40,421 nt of DNA from Bacteroidales bacterium UBA1176 (lineage in GTDB: Bacteria; Bacteroidota; Bacteroidia; Bacteroidales; WCHB1-69): assembly GCA_002311645.1 (NCBI GenBank), contig DBYW01000001.1, positions 92,994-133,414 on the forward strand. The letters are read 5' to 3'. Below the pieces are notes generated by a model that did no database searches, had not been told where the DNA came from, and was given only the letters and a program-made list of their open reading frames with translations. A program made the position numbers and the translations under genes. Of this stretch, positions 34,088 through 40,421 are shown piece by piece (the stretch's first letter is position 1; each line of letters begins with the position of its first letter).

Positions 34088-35197
34088 TTAACGCGCCACC
34101 ACAACCTTCGTTACTGCGCTGTTGCCCGCTTGCACAAAATAGACACCGTCAGGGTAACGGGACAAATTGATCTGCACGGTCTGCAGAGACGCGGCGCGCT
34201 GCGTCTCTACCACATCCACCACTTTCCCATACACATCGAAAACCTTGATATTTTGGGCCGGTGAATCGGAATCGGGCAGCTGGATGTTGAGATTCCCGTT
34301 TGTGGGGTTCGGCCAGACCCGCAGTTGTCCGGTCTTGCGATCGGGAATTCCGGAAGGAGCACTGCGCCCTGTGAAGAATTCGTAGATGACATTTTTGTAA
34401 TCCACATCATACTGGTCATCGTACCACGTGTGGGTGCCGCCCACCACTTTCAGATGCTGCAGGTCGGTGCCGCAGTTGTAGGTGTAGCGGATGAAACGCA
34501 GTCCGTCGTTCTTGAGATCGGGGAGTGTGTCTATAGCGGGTTCGCCCGTGCAGCCGTTGGTGTTCTGCCAGTAGTCCATGATGGCGTCCACTCCGAGGCC
34601 AAGTGTCATGCCGAAGGCGGAGGAGTAGCCGTTGTAGCCCACTACGTTGTCGTTAGTGCCGTGGATGTGGAGCATCCGCACGGGTGCAACGGGAGTCAGG
34701 GATGCCTGTGCGTTGTATATCAGGCCGCTCACGGGCGCACACGCAGTGATGCGGTCGCCGTGCTCGATAGCCATGCGGTGCGTCAGGAAGCCGCCCATGG
34801 AGAAACCGGTGAAGAAAACACTGTCGGGATCGAGCTGATACTGCGCCGTCAGCGAGTCGAGGAGTGCCAGTAGGAAGCCGGCGTCATCAACATCACTGTT
34901 CGTCATGCCCACATTCCACATGGTACCCATGCCCAAGTTGCGGGCCTGCGGCACCACAATCGCCCAACCGAAATCCTCAGCTATTTGTCCAAAGTTGAAC
35001 TCCTGGTCACAGCGGGTGATGTTGTCGCCCAAACCGTGGAGGAAGAACATCACGGGCAGGAGACCGTCGTGATTCGCAGGGGTGCGCACGAGATACTCGC
35101 GTTGCACGTTTTGCCAAGTGAAATGTTGAACCTGGGCGGAGAGGGTGCCCATCCAACAAATTGTCAGTAGAATGCAGATTGTCAGTGTTTTTTTCAT
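34088..35197 (-). CDS. Secreted alpha/beta-hydrolase esterase with type IX sorting domain
   Basis: A 369-aa protein with a signal peptide (MKKTLTICILLTICWMGTLSAQ). The hydrolase domain resembles feruloyl-esterase/PHB-depolymerase (LpqC) proteins: oxyanion region MFFLHGLGDNITRC, nucleophile FTGFSMGGFLTH, the Asp candidate in HGTNDNVVGY and the catalytic His in GGTHTWYDD. The last 80 residues are a type A Por secretion sorting domain: LRVWPNPTNGNLNIQL, KVFDVYGKVVDVV and LSRYPDGVYFVQ, ending in KVVVAR. It should therefore leave the cell through the type IX system whose PorW-like part is encoded at 27130. The substrate may be an ester on plant or host glycans. A consensus promoter is at 35215-35245. 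Confidence 0.93.
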   Translation of the reverse strand: MKKTLTICILLTICWMGTLSAQVQHFTWQNVQREYLVRTPANHDGLLPVMFFLHGLGDNITRCDQEFNFGQIAEDFGWAIVVPQARNLGMGTMWNVGMTNSDVDDAGFLLALLDSLTAQYQLDPDSVFFTGFSMGGFLTHRMAIEHGDRITACAPVSGLIYNAQASLTPVAPVRMLHIHGTNDNVVGYNGYSSAFGMTLGLGVDAIMDYWQNTNGCTGEPAIDTLPDLKNDGLRFIRYTYNCGTDLQHLKVVGGTHTWYDDQYDVDYKNVIYEFFTGRSAPSGIPDRKTGQLRVWPNPTNGNLNIQLPDSDSPAQNIKVFDVYGKVVDVVETQRAASLQTVQINLSRYPDGVYFVQAGNSAVTKVVVAR

Positions 35198-35214
35198 AAA
35201 AGTGTTATTTTCGG

Positions 35215-35245
35215 CAAAGATACATTTTTTGCCGATAAGAGCAAA
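35215..35245 (-). promoter_or_regulatory. Promoter of the esterase gene (consensus Bacteroidota)
   Basis: The minus strand reads TTTG (35245-35242), exactly 19 bp, then TATCTTTG (35222-35215), 17 bp before the ATG at 35197. The -33 box overlaps the end region of the upstream MmcQ/YjbR gene only by proximity (stop at 35252). Confidence 0.85.
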
Positions 35246-35251
35246 GAGGGA

Positions 35252-35599
35252 TTATTTCCTCTTCTTCGTATACTTCCCCTTCACAATCTCAAACGAGTTC
35301 CATGTCAGCTCCTTGAGCAACTCTGTGTCAATGGTTTGCAGGTTGATGCCGATCCAGTACTTGGTGCTGAAGTGGCTGTCGGGAGGCTCCACGCCTTCTG
35401 CGGTGGCGAGCAGCTCCGGGATGCGCTCCGTCTGGCACTTCACCACTACGGTGAACTCGTGGAGGTCGCAGTAGCAGAAAGTGTGACCGCAGACGTAAAA
35501 CACCAACAAGGTGTCGCCGCCGGGCATCTTCGCGAAGGGCAGCTTCTCCTCCACCTCGCCTAACGAGAGACAGAACTCCCGGAATTCTTCGATATTCAT
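35252..35599 (-). CDS. MmcQ/YjbR family protein
   Basis: A 115-aa protein starting at ATG 35599 (MNIEEFREFCLSLGEVEEKLPF); a GTG sits one codon upstream. The family pattern is present: early FREFCLSLGEVEEKLPF, mid-protein VVVKCQTERIPELL, and the C-terminal STKYWIGINLQTIDTELLKEL. MmcQ/YjbR proteins have a double-stranded-RNA/DNA-binding-like (CyaY-like) fold and no firm function. It follows the PII-like gene by 4 bp at the end of the efflux operon. Confidence 0.9.
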   Translation of the reverse strand: MNIEEFREFCLSLGEVEEKLPFAKMPGGDTLLVFYVCGHTFCYCDLHEFTVVVKCQTERIPELLATAEGVEPPDSHFSTKYWIGINLQTIDTELLKELTWNSFEIVKGKYTKKRK

Positions 35600-35603
35600 C
35601 ACC

Positions 35604-35909
35604 CTACAAGTCCTTGTCGGTCACCTCCTCGGCATTCAGCACGAAGGCACGCAGGCCCTGCTGCTCGGCGGAGAGGTCCAACTCGTGGATGTCGTGAAGC
35701 AACGGCTTAACCTTCTCGTCGGACACAAAGGCCAGCACGGCGGAGTTCAGCGTCGGCCAGGCGTGCGTGCCATAGTGGGGCTCGCCGTTGTCACTGCCGC
35801 GGCCCTGCACCTCGTTCCAGAAGGTGAACCCGCGGATTTCGTTTTTGTCTAAAATTTCCATCACCTCGTCGTAGAAGGCTTGGTATAATGATATGAAGAC
35901 GGCTTTCAT
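35604..35909 (-). CDS. PII-like protein linked to RND efflux
   Basis: A 101-aa protein starting at ATG 35909 (MKAVFISLYQAFYDEVMEIL); the open frame upstream is repeat DNA and is not coding. Length, the N-terminal beta-alpha pattern and the central FTFWNEVQGRGSDNG (T-loop position) resemble small PII-like proteins (GlnB fold), including types encoded beside cation-efflux RND pumps. No conserved uridylylated Tyr of classic PII is visible. The gap of 105 bp after the RND stop codon is filled with heptad repeats. It may sense a ligand and adjust the pump, by analogy. The family call is by eye. Confidence 0.65.
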   Translation of the reverse strand: MKAVFISLYQAFYDEVMEILDKNEIRGFTFWNEVQGRGSDNGEPHYGTHAWPTLNSAVLAFVSDEKVKPLLHDIHELDLSAEQQGLRAFVLNAEEVTDKDL

Positions 35910-36017
35910 TGTATATTGAATTGTTGATTTGTTGAATTGATTATCCGTGATCTGTGAACAGTGAACAGTGATCTGCTTTCTGTTCACTGTTCACTGGTCA
36001 CTATTCACTGTTCACTA
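35910..36017. repeat. 7-bp tandem array starting at the RND stop codon
   Basis: Five heptads, GTTCACT, GTTCACT, GGTCACT, ATTCACT and GTTCACT, run without a break from 35982 to 36016 and include the RND stop codon (36017-36015). Towards 35910 the 7-bp period can be followed with more drift and changes orientation (ACAGTGA units near 35957-35971). The gap from stop to the next ATG is 105 bp, exactly 15 units of 7. In the sense direction the units are TGAACAG-like, so TGA recurs in all three frames. Confidence 0.8.
35954..35994. repeat. Perfect 15-bp inverted repeat inside the heptad array
   Basis: GTGAACAGTGAACAG (35954-35968) and CTGTTCACTGTTCAC (35980-35994) are exact reverse complements around an 11-nt loop. 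The inversion of the heptad orientation creates it. In RNA it would form a stable hairpin between the RND and PII-like genes. There is no T-tract, so it is more likely a processing or mRNA-stability element than a terminator. Confidence 0.75.
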
Positions 36018-39000
36018 TACTTCATTCACGCCCAGGGCTTTGTTCCGTTCGCGGCGTTCGCGGCGGCGGGCGGCACCCTTGGCGTTCCACTCGGCGAACT
36101 TGCTGAACAGGATCGGGATGAGAATCAGTGTCACCATCGTGGAGAAGGTGAGACCCCAGGCCACGACCATACCCATCGAGTTCCACATCTCGGCACCCTC
36201 GCCCTTGTCAACGGCCAACGGGATCATACCCAAAACCGTGGTCAACGTGGTCATCAAGATGGGGCGCAGACGGGAACGGCCGCCGGCGACGACCGCCTCC
36301 TTGATGCTCATGCCGCGCTCCACGCACAAGCTCGTGTAGTCGATCAGCACGATACCGTTCTTCACCACAATACCGATCAGCATCATCAAGCCAATCAACG
36401 CCATAATGCCCAAGGCGGTGCGGGTGACGGCCAAACCGATCAACACGCCCGTGAGGGCGAAGAGAATAGACCCCATAATGACCAACGGATAGCTGAACGA
36501 CTCAAACTGGGCCGCCATCACCACATAGACCAACATCACGATGAGAGCCATCAACACGAACATATCGCCGAAAGCATCCTGCTGGTCTTCCCACGTACCA
36601 CCGATCTTGTAGTCAAGGGTGGCGGGAATGTCCATCTGATCGAGTTCTTTCTGCGCGGATGCCACCAGTTCACTTAACACAGCGCCCTTGGCAACCACAC
36701 AGGAGACCTTGACCATACGCTCACGGTCCTTACGGACGATGGTCGGCGGGGTGAAGGTTTCCACCACCTGGGCCACATCGCCCACGCGGATACCCTTACC
36801 CATATTGTTGTACATCAAGATGTTCTCGATGGCGTGTATGTCATCACGGAACTCGGGCGCATAACGCACACGGATGTTGTACTCGTCACCGTCCTCACGG
36901 AACTGCGATGCCGTGTAGCCGTTGAAGCGGTTGCGCACATAGCCAGCCGCCGTCGTGGAGTTGAGTCCGTTCTCGGCCAACTTCTGACGGTCGAACACCA
37001 CCTCCAACTCGGGAGTATATTCGTCACGGCTGATCACCACTTCGGAGCAGCCCTCCACCTGCCGCATACGCGCAGCGAGGTCTGCAGCAAACTGGTCGGT
37101 AGTGTTGAAGTCATAGCAATAAAGCTCAATATCGACAGTGGATTGTCCACCCATATTGCCCTGACCGGTGGAGACTGTCGAGGAGACAATCTCGATATGC
37201 TGACGCAACAATGCCCGGATGCCGTCGGAAATCTCGGTGATGAACTTGTCACGCTCGGTCTTCTTCACCAGACGGATGTTGAAGGAGAGCAGGTGCGTGC
37301 CATTATCGCGCATCAAGCTCCACGTATTGTCCTCATCGGGCATACCCACAGAATAGTTGATGGATTTGATCTCGTTCGGATATTTCTCCCGGATTTCGTT
37401 CACAATCTGGTCACCCAGCGCTTTGGTGGTCTCCACGCGGGTGCCTTGCGGCAGCTTCACCGTGACGCTCAGACGGGCGTTGTCCTGTGTCGGGAAGAAC
37501 TCCGTGGGAATCACCAACAGCAACGAGAGGCTGCCCAGAAAGACGCCTGTAGCGATACCGACAACCGTCTTGCGGTGGTTGACACACCAGCGAAGCAGAC
37601 GGGCATAGCCTTCGTCCAAACGAATAAGGAATTTCTCAATAGGACCGTAAACAGCGGCAAACCACTTGCTCTTTTTCGGATTCTTCTTCAGCAAGAGAGA
37701 ACAAAGCATCGGGGTCAGCGTCATAGCGGCCGCCAGAGAGACGGCAATCACGATGGTGACAATCCAGCCCAACTGTTTGAAGAGCACGCCGGCCATACCC
37801 GTCAGGAAAGTCAGCGGCAGGAACACGGCGATAATCACCAAGGTGGAAGCGATAATGGAAAGGGAGACCTCGCTGGTGGCGAACACGGCTGCCGCCTTGG
37901 GCTTCGAGCCGCGCTCGATATGCGTGGTGATGTTTTCCAACACCACAATGGAGTCATCGACCACCAAGCCGATGGCAATGGAGATGGATGACAAAGAGAT
38001 GATGTTCAAGGTATTACCCGTTGCAAGCAAATAGATAAATGCCGCAATCAACGACACGGGCACCACAATAGCGATGATGATGGTGGCGCGCCATCTGCCC
38101 AAGAAGAAGAGCACGACCACAACCACTAACAGCAAGATAATGAGGATGGTCTCCTCCAAGCTGTCGATGGTGTTGGTGATGTTGTCGGAGTTATCGACCA
38201 GCACGTTCAGCTTCACGTCAGCAGGCAGCGAGCGCTGGATGTCGGGCAGTTCCTTCAAGACTTTCTTACAGATCTGCACCGTGTTGGCGCCGGTCTGCTT
38301 CTGGATGATGACCATAGCGCCGCGTTCCCCGTCGGTGTATGACTCCTGCATACGCTCCTGCAGGGTATCCTTCACGGTAGCCACATCCTTCAGGAACACA
38401 TTCTTGTTGGCATAACTGCCGACCACCACGTTCTCCATCTCGTCCGCGCTGTTGAACTCGCCATCCACGCGCATAGAGTAGGTCTTGGAGCCCACGTCCA
38501 TAATACCGAGGGATACGTTGCGGTTCTCGGCGCCGAGAATCTGGGCGATCGTCTCGATGGTGAGGTTGTAGCTCTCCAGTTTGTAGGGGTCGCAATAGAC
38601 CTGGATTTCACGTTGTGGGGCACCGGAGATGGATACCGCACCCACGCCGCTGATACGTGACAGGGGGGAGGAGACCTTGTCGTCCAGGATCTTGTACAAC
38701 GCCTGCGTGCTTTGTCCAGACTGCACCGACAGCATCATAATCGGCATATCGTCGGCGCTGAACTTGAACAGGTAGGGCTGGTTGGCGCCGTCGGGCAGGG
38801 CCGACTTCACCATATCCAGCTTGTCGCGCACATCGTTGGTTTTCTGTTCTATATCCACACCATACTCAAACTCCAGATAGACGATGGAGTAGTTTTCCTT
38901 GGAGTTGGAGGTGATGTGCTTGAGGTCACTCAAGGTGTTGAGCACGTTTTCGATGGGCTTGGACACGTTGTCCTCGATATCTTCCGCGCTCGCGCCGCCA

Positions 39001-39152
39001 TAGACAGTGAGCACCATAATGGTGTTGCTGTCCATATGTGGGAAGAGGTCCACCGGCAGCTTGGTCAGGGAGAAGATGCCGATGATGATGACGGCGATGT
39101 AGATCAACCCTGTCATGATGGGTCTTGCGACCGATTTTTGGTATAAACTCAT
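36015..39152 (-). CDS. RND efflux transporter permease (HAE1/AcrB type)
   Basis: A 1045-aa protein of full RND length. It starts MSLYQKSVARPIMTGLIYIA and has the two 6-helix halves with large periplasmic loops after TM1 and TM7. The proton-relay motif IAIGLVVDDSIVVLENI (paired Asp in TM4) is intact. LPVDLFPHMDSNTIMV and later VVKNGIVLIDYTSL are typical of the hydrophobe/amphiphile efflux group. It pumps small molecules out with the adaptor encoded upstream and an outer-membrane channel that should lie beyond 40421. Substrate unknown. The C-terminus ends in a basic tail (AARRRERRERNKALGVNEV). Confidence 0.96.
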   Translation of the reverse strand: MSLYQKSVARPIMTGLIYIAVIIIGIFSLTKLPVDLFPHMDSNTIMVLTVYGGASAEDIEDNVSKPIENVLNTLSDLKHITSNSKENYSIVYLEFEYGVDIEQKTNDVRDKLDMVKSALPDGANQPYLFKFSADDMPIMMLSVQSGQSTQALYKILDDKVSSPLSRISGVGAVSISGAPQREIQVYCDPYKLESYNLTIETIAQILGAENRNVSLGIMDVGSKTYSMRVDGEFNSADEMENVVVGSYANKNVFLKDVATVKDTLQERMQESYTDGERGAMVIIQKQTGANTVQICKKVLKELPDIQRSLPADVKLNVLVDNSDNITNTIDSLEETILIILLLVVVVVLFFLGRWRATIIIAIVVPVSLIAAFIYLLATGNTLNIISLSSISIAIGLVVDDSIVVLENITTHIERGSKPKAAAVFATSEVSLSIIASTLVIIAVFLPLTFLTGMAGVLFKQLGWIVTIVIAVSLAAAMTLTPMLCSLLLKKNPKKSKWFAAVYGPIEKFLIRLDEGYARLLRWCVNHRKTVVGIATGVFLGSLSLLLVIPTEFFPTQDNARLSVTVKLPQGTRVETTKALGDQIVNEIREKYPNEIKSINYSVGMPDEDNTWSLMRDNGTHLLSFNIRLVKKTERDKFITEISDGIRALLRQHIEIVSSTVSTGQGNMGGQSTVDIELYCYDFNTTDQFAADLAARMRQVEGCSEVVISRDEYTPELEVVFDRQKLAENGLNSTTAAGYVRNRFNGYTASQFREDGDEYNIRVRYAPEFRDDIHAIENILMYNNMGKGIRVGDVAQVVETFTPPTIVRKDRERMVKVSCVVAKGAVLSELVASAQKELDQMDIPATLDYKIGGTWEDQQDAFGDMFVLMALIVMLVYVVMAAQFESFSYPLVIMGSILFALTGVLIGLAVTRTALGIMALIGLMMLIGIVVKNGIVLIDYTSLCVERGMSIKEAVVAGGRSRLRPILMTTLTTVLGMIPLAVDKGEGAEMWNSMGMVVAWGLTFSTMVTLILIPILFSKFAEWNAKGAARRRERRERNKALGVNEV

Positions 39153-39162
39153 AATTCTTGCT

Positions 39163-39218
39163 GTTGGCTATTGGCTTTTGGCTGTTGGTTTTTGGCCGTT
39201 GGCTTTTAGCTGTTGATT
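39163..39218. repeat. 7-bp tandem array just upstream of the RND gene
   Basis: Eight consecutive heptads of TTGGCT type: GTTGGCT, ATTGGCT, TTTGGCT, GTTGGTT, TTTGGCC, GTTGGCT, TTTAGCT, GTTGATT. Position 1 varies most. The array ends 10 bp before the RND start codon. Confidence 0.85.
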
Positions 39219-39285
39219 ACAAAATTATAACTAATGATTTAGACAATGACTATTAACTAAGAACCTTTACCTTTGGTTATCAATA

Positions 39286-39327
39286 GGCCAATAGCTAATA
39301 GCTAATAGCTAATGGCTAATAGCTATT
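39286..39327. repeat. 7-bp tandem array starting at the adaptor stop codon
   Basis: Six heptads: GGCCAAT, AGCTAAT (three copies), GGCTAAT and AGCTATT. The last contains the TAG stop of the adaptor gene (39325-39323). In the sense direction the units read CTATTAG, putting TAG in all three frames directly after the true stop. The 67 bp between this array and the one at 39163-39218 are AT-rich with weaker heptads and hold no gene. Confidence 0.85.
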
Positions 39328-40339
39328 TCCCCTCTACATTGACTTCCAACCCGTCTTTCAGACGTGCGAGACCGGTGGTGGCCACGAGGTCGCCGTCCTG
39401 AACGTTGCCGGAGAGGAGTTCGTAGGATTTGCCGAGGTGGCGACCGATTTCAACCTGGTTGAAGGAGACCTTACCATCTTTATAGACATAGACATAGCGG
39501 TTGCCGGAGCCCTGTTGGCGGAAGATGGCCTCGTCGGGGACCACCACGTGCTTCTGGGTGCCGAAGTTGATGGTCACGCGGGCGTACATACCCGGGCGCA
39601 CGCGGCTGTCGGTGTTGGCGAGGGTCACTTCCACGGGGAAGGTGTGCGTGGCGCCGTCCATCGTAGGATAGATCAGGCTGATGCGGCCATTGAAGACCTC
39701 CTCGCCGTAGGCGTCCACCTGGATGCTCACTGGCGTACCCACCTTCACCTTTTTGAAGAGGGTCTCCGAAATGTTGATGTTCATCTTCACGGGGGTGATC
39801 TGCTGCACCTGCACCACGGGCAGACCGCCGAAGAGGTCGCCGCTGTCGTAATTGCGCTGCGTCACCACGCCGGAGATGGGGCTGATGAGACGGGTGTTCT
39901 CCAACAGATTGTCGTAGGTGGTCTGTGCCACATCCAGCTGGGTCTTCATCGCATCCCAGTCCGACTTGGAGCATCCGCCCACCTTGTAGAGTTCGTCGAT
40001 GCGCTGGAAGCTGGTCTTGAGGTTGTCAAGCTGCGACTTGGACTGTTTGAGGCTGTTCTCGTTCATCTGCACGAGCACCTTGCCCTTGGCCACGCGGTCG
40101 CCGACCTCAACGTAGATCTTGTCGATACGGCCACCCGTGAGCGGGGCTATGTTGTTGACGGCGTTGGCCTCCACGATGGCGGTGTATTCGTAGGTCTGGT
40201 CCACATCTTCGGAATGCACCTGTTGTGTGCGGATGGTCATCTTCTGGTCACCGGCTGTGACGACCTCTTTCTTTTTGCAACCGCAGAGCGTCATCACACC
40301 CACGGCCAATAGAATTGTTACATACGTTAGTTTTTTCAT
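39323..40339 (-). CDS. RND efflux periplasmic adaptor lipoprotein (MFP)
   Basis: A 338-aa protein with a lipobox (VMTLCGCKKKE). A barrel-sandwich lipoyl domain follows in two halves (IAPLTGGRIDKIYVEVGDRVAKGKVL and TRLISPISGVVTQRNYDSGD) around a short helical hairpin (SLKQSKSQLDNLKTSFQRIDEL). The beta-barrel (MNINISETLFKKVKVG) and membrane-proximal domain (VVVPDEAIFRQQGSG) complete the family order. It bridges the inner-membrane RND pump to an outer-membrane channel. The RND gene follows after 170 bp of repeat-rich DNA. Confidence 0.95.
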   Translation of the reverse strand: MKKLTYVTILLAVGVMTLCGCKKKEVVTAGDQKMTIRTQQVHSEDVDQTYEYTAIVEANAVNNIAPLTGGRIDKIYVEVGDRVAKGKVLVQMNENSLKQSKSQLDNLKTSFQRIDELYKVGGCSKSDWDAMKTQLDVAQTTYDNLLENTRLISPISGVVTQRNYDSGDLFGGLPVVQVQQITPVKMNINISETLFKKVKVGTPVSIQVDAYGEEVFNGRISLIYPTMDGATHTFPVEVTLANTDSRVRPGMYARVTINFGTQKHVVVPDEAIFRQQGSGNRYVYVYKDGKVSFNQVEIGRHLGKSYELLSGNVQDGDLVATTGLARLKDGLEVNVEGK

Positions 40340-40354
40340 ATTTGCGGTTTTCTT

Positions 40355-40421
40355 ATTTGCAATTTACGATTAATGGTTGGCAATTTACGACTTATGGTCT
40401 TCGGTCTAAAGTCTTAAGTCT
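40355..40421. repeat. 7-bp tandem array upstream of the adaptor gene, running off the window
   Basis: Nine and a half heptads in unbroken phase: ATTTGCA, ATTTACG, ATTAATG, GTTGGCA, ATTTACG, ACTTATG, GTCTTCG, GTCTAAA, GTCTTAA, GTCT. The first positions are conserved (R-Y/T-T/C) while the rest drift along the array, from ATTTACG towards GTCTTAA. It occupies the adaptor's upstream region, and the array is cut by the window end. Confidence 0.8.

Noticed and set aside
35910..35987. N-terminal extension of the PII-like protein
   Set aside because: It translates heptad-repeat DNA; the family-like sequence begins at ATG 35909.
36834..37991. 385-codon open frame opposite the RND gene
   Set aside because: Antisense shadow of the transporter with no start context or recognisable domain.
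39163..39327. CRISPR array or phage attachment site
   Set aside because: Units of 7 bp without spacers do not fit CRISPR, and no integrase or tRNA is nearby.

Overview
The window comes from a member of the Bacteroidota, most likely an anaerobic Bacteroidales species. The evidence is a type IX secretion system component (PorW/SprE-like), an esterase with a C-terminal type IX sorting domain, promoters of the TTTG-N19-TAnnTTTG type, an lpxK-purine nucleoside phosphorylase gene pair, a flavodiiron protein and a very large FISUMP-repeat surface protein. No rRNA, tRNA, insertion sequence, prophage or CRISPR array was seen. The DNA is densely coding, with 31 genes in about 40 kb.

Layout. Positions 1-5673 (+) hold the 3' part of a giant repetitive FISUMP protein. 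Positions 5731-12745 (-) hold a five-gene cell-surface polysaccharide cassette: two SGNH hydrolases, an MBOAT O-acyltransferase, a glycosyltransferase and a flippase. Then follow a MutS-core ATPase, pnp and rpsO (all -). A three-gene + operon (17164-19406) encodes a GT2 glycosyltransferase, a steroid 5-alpha-reductase-like membrane protein and a Rieske-like lipoprotein that lacks most cluster ligands. The block at 19415-23238 (-) is M23 peptidase, PhoH, LpxK and purine nucleoside phosphorylase. A DUF2156-GNAT fusion (+) follows.

Positions 24832-30537 (-) carry riboflavin synthase, PorW/SprE, a bactofilin, AtpZ and an AtpI-like protein, then a flavodiiron protein where ATP synthase genes would be expected. 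Next come a radical SAM enzyme and dCMP deaminase (-), a TonB-CTD/OmpA fusion (-), an unknown two-TM protein (+) and the type IX cargo esterase (-). The window ends with an efflux operon (-): periplasmic adaptor, RND pump, PII-like protein and a MmcQ/YjbR protein.

The most unusual non-coding signal is a set of degenerate tandem arrays with an exact 7-bp period in intergenic gaps (14224-14290, 35910-36017, 39163-39218, 39286-39327, 40355-40421). Each array uses a different word. Two start exactly at the TAG stop codon of the upstream gene and repeat stop codons through all three frames. The window also shows several clear intrinsic terminators and recognisable Bacteroidota promoters.
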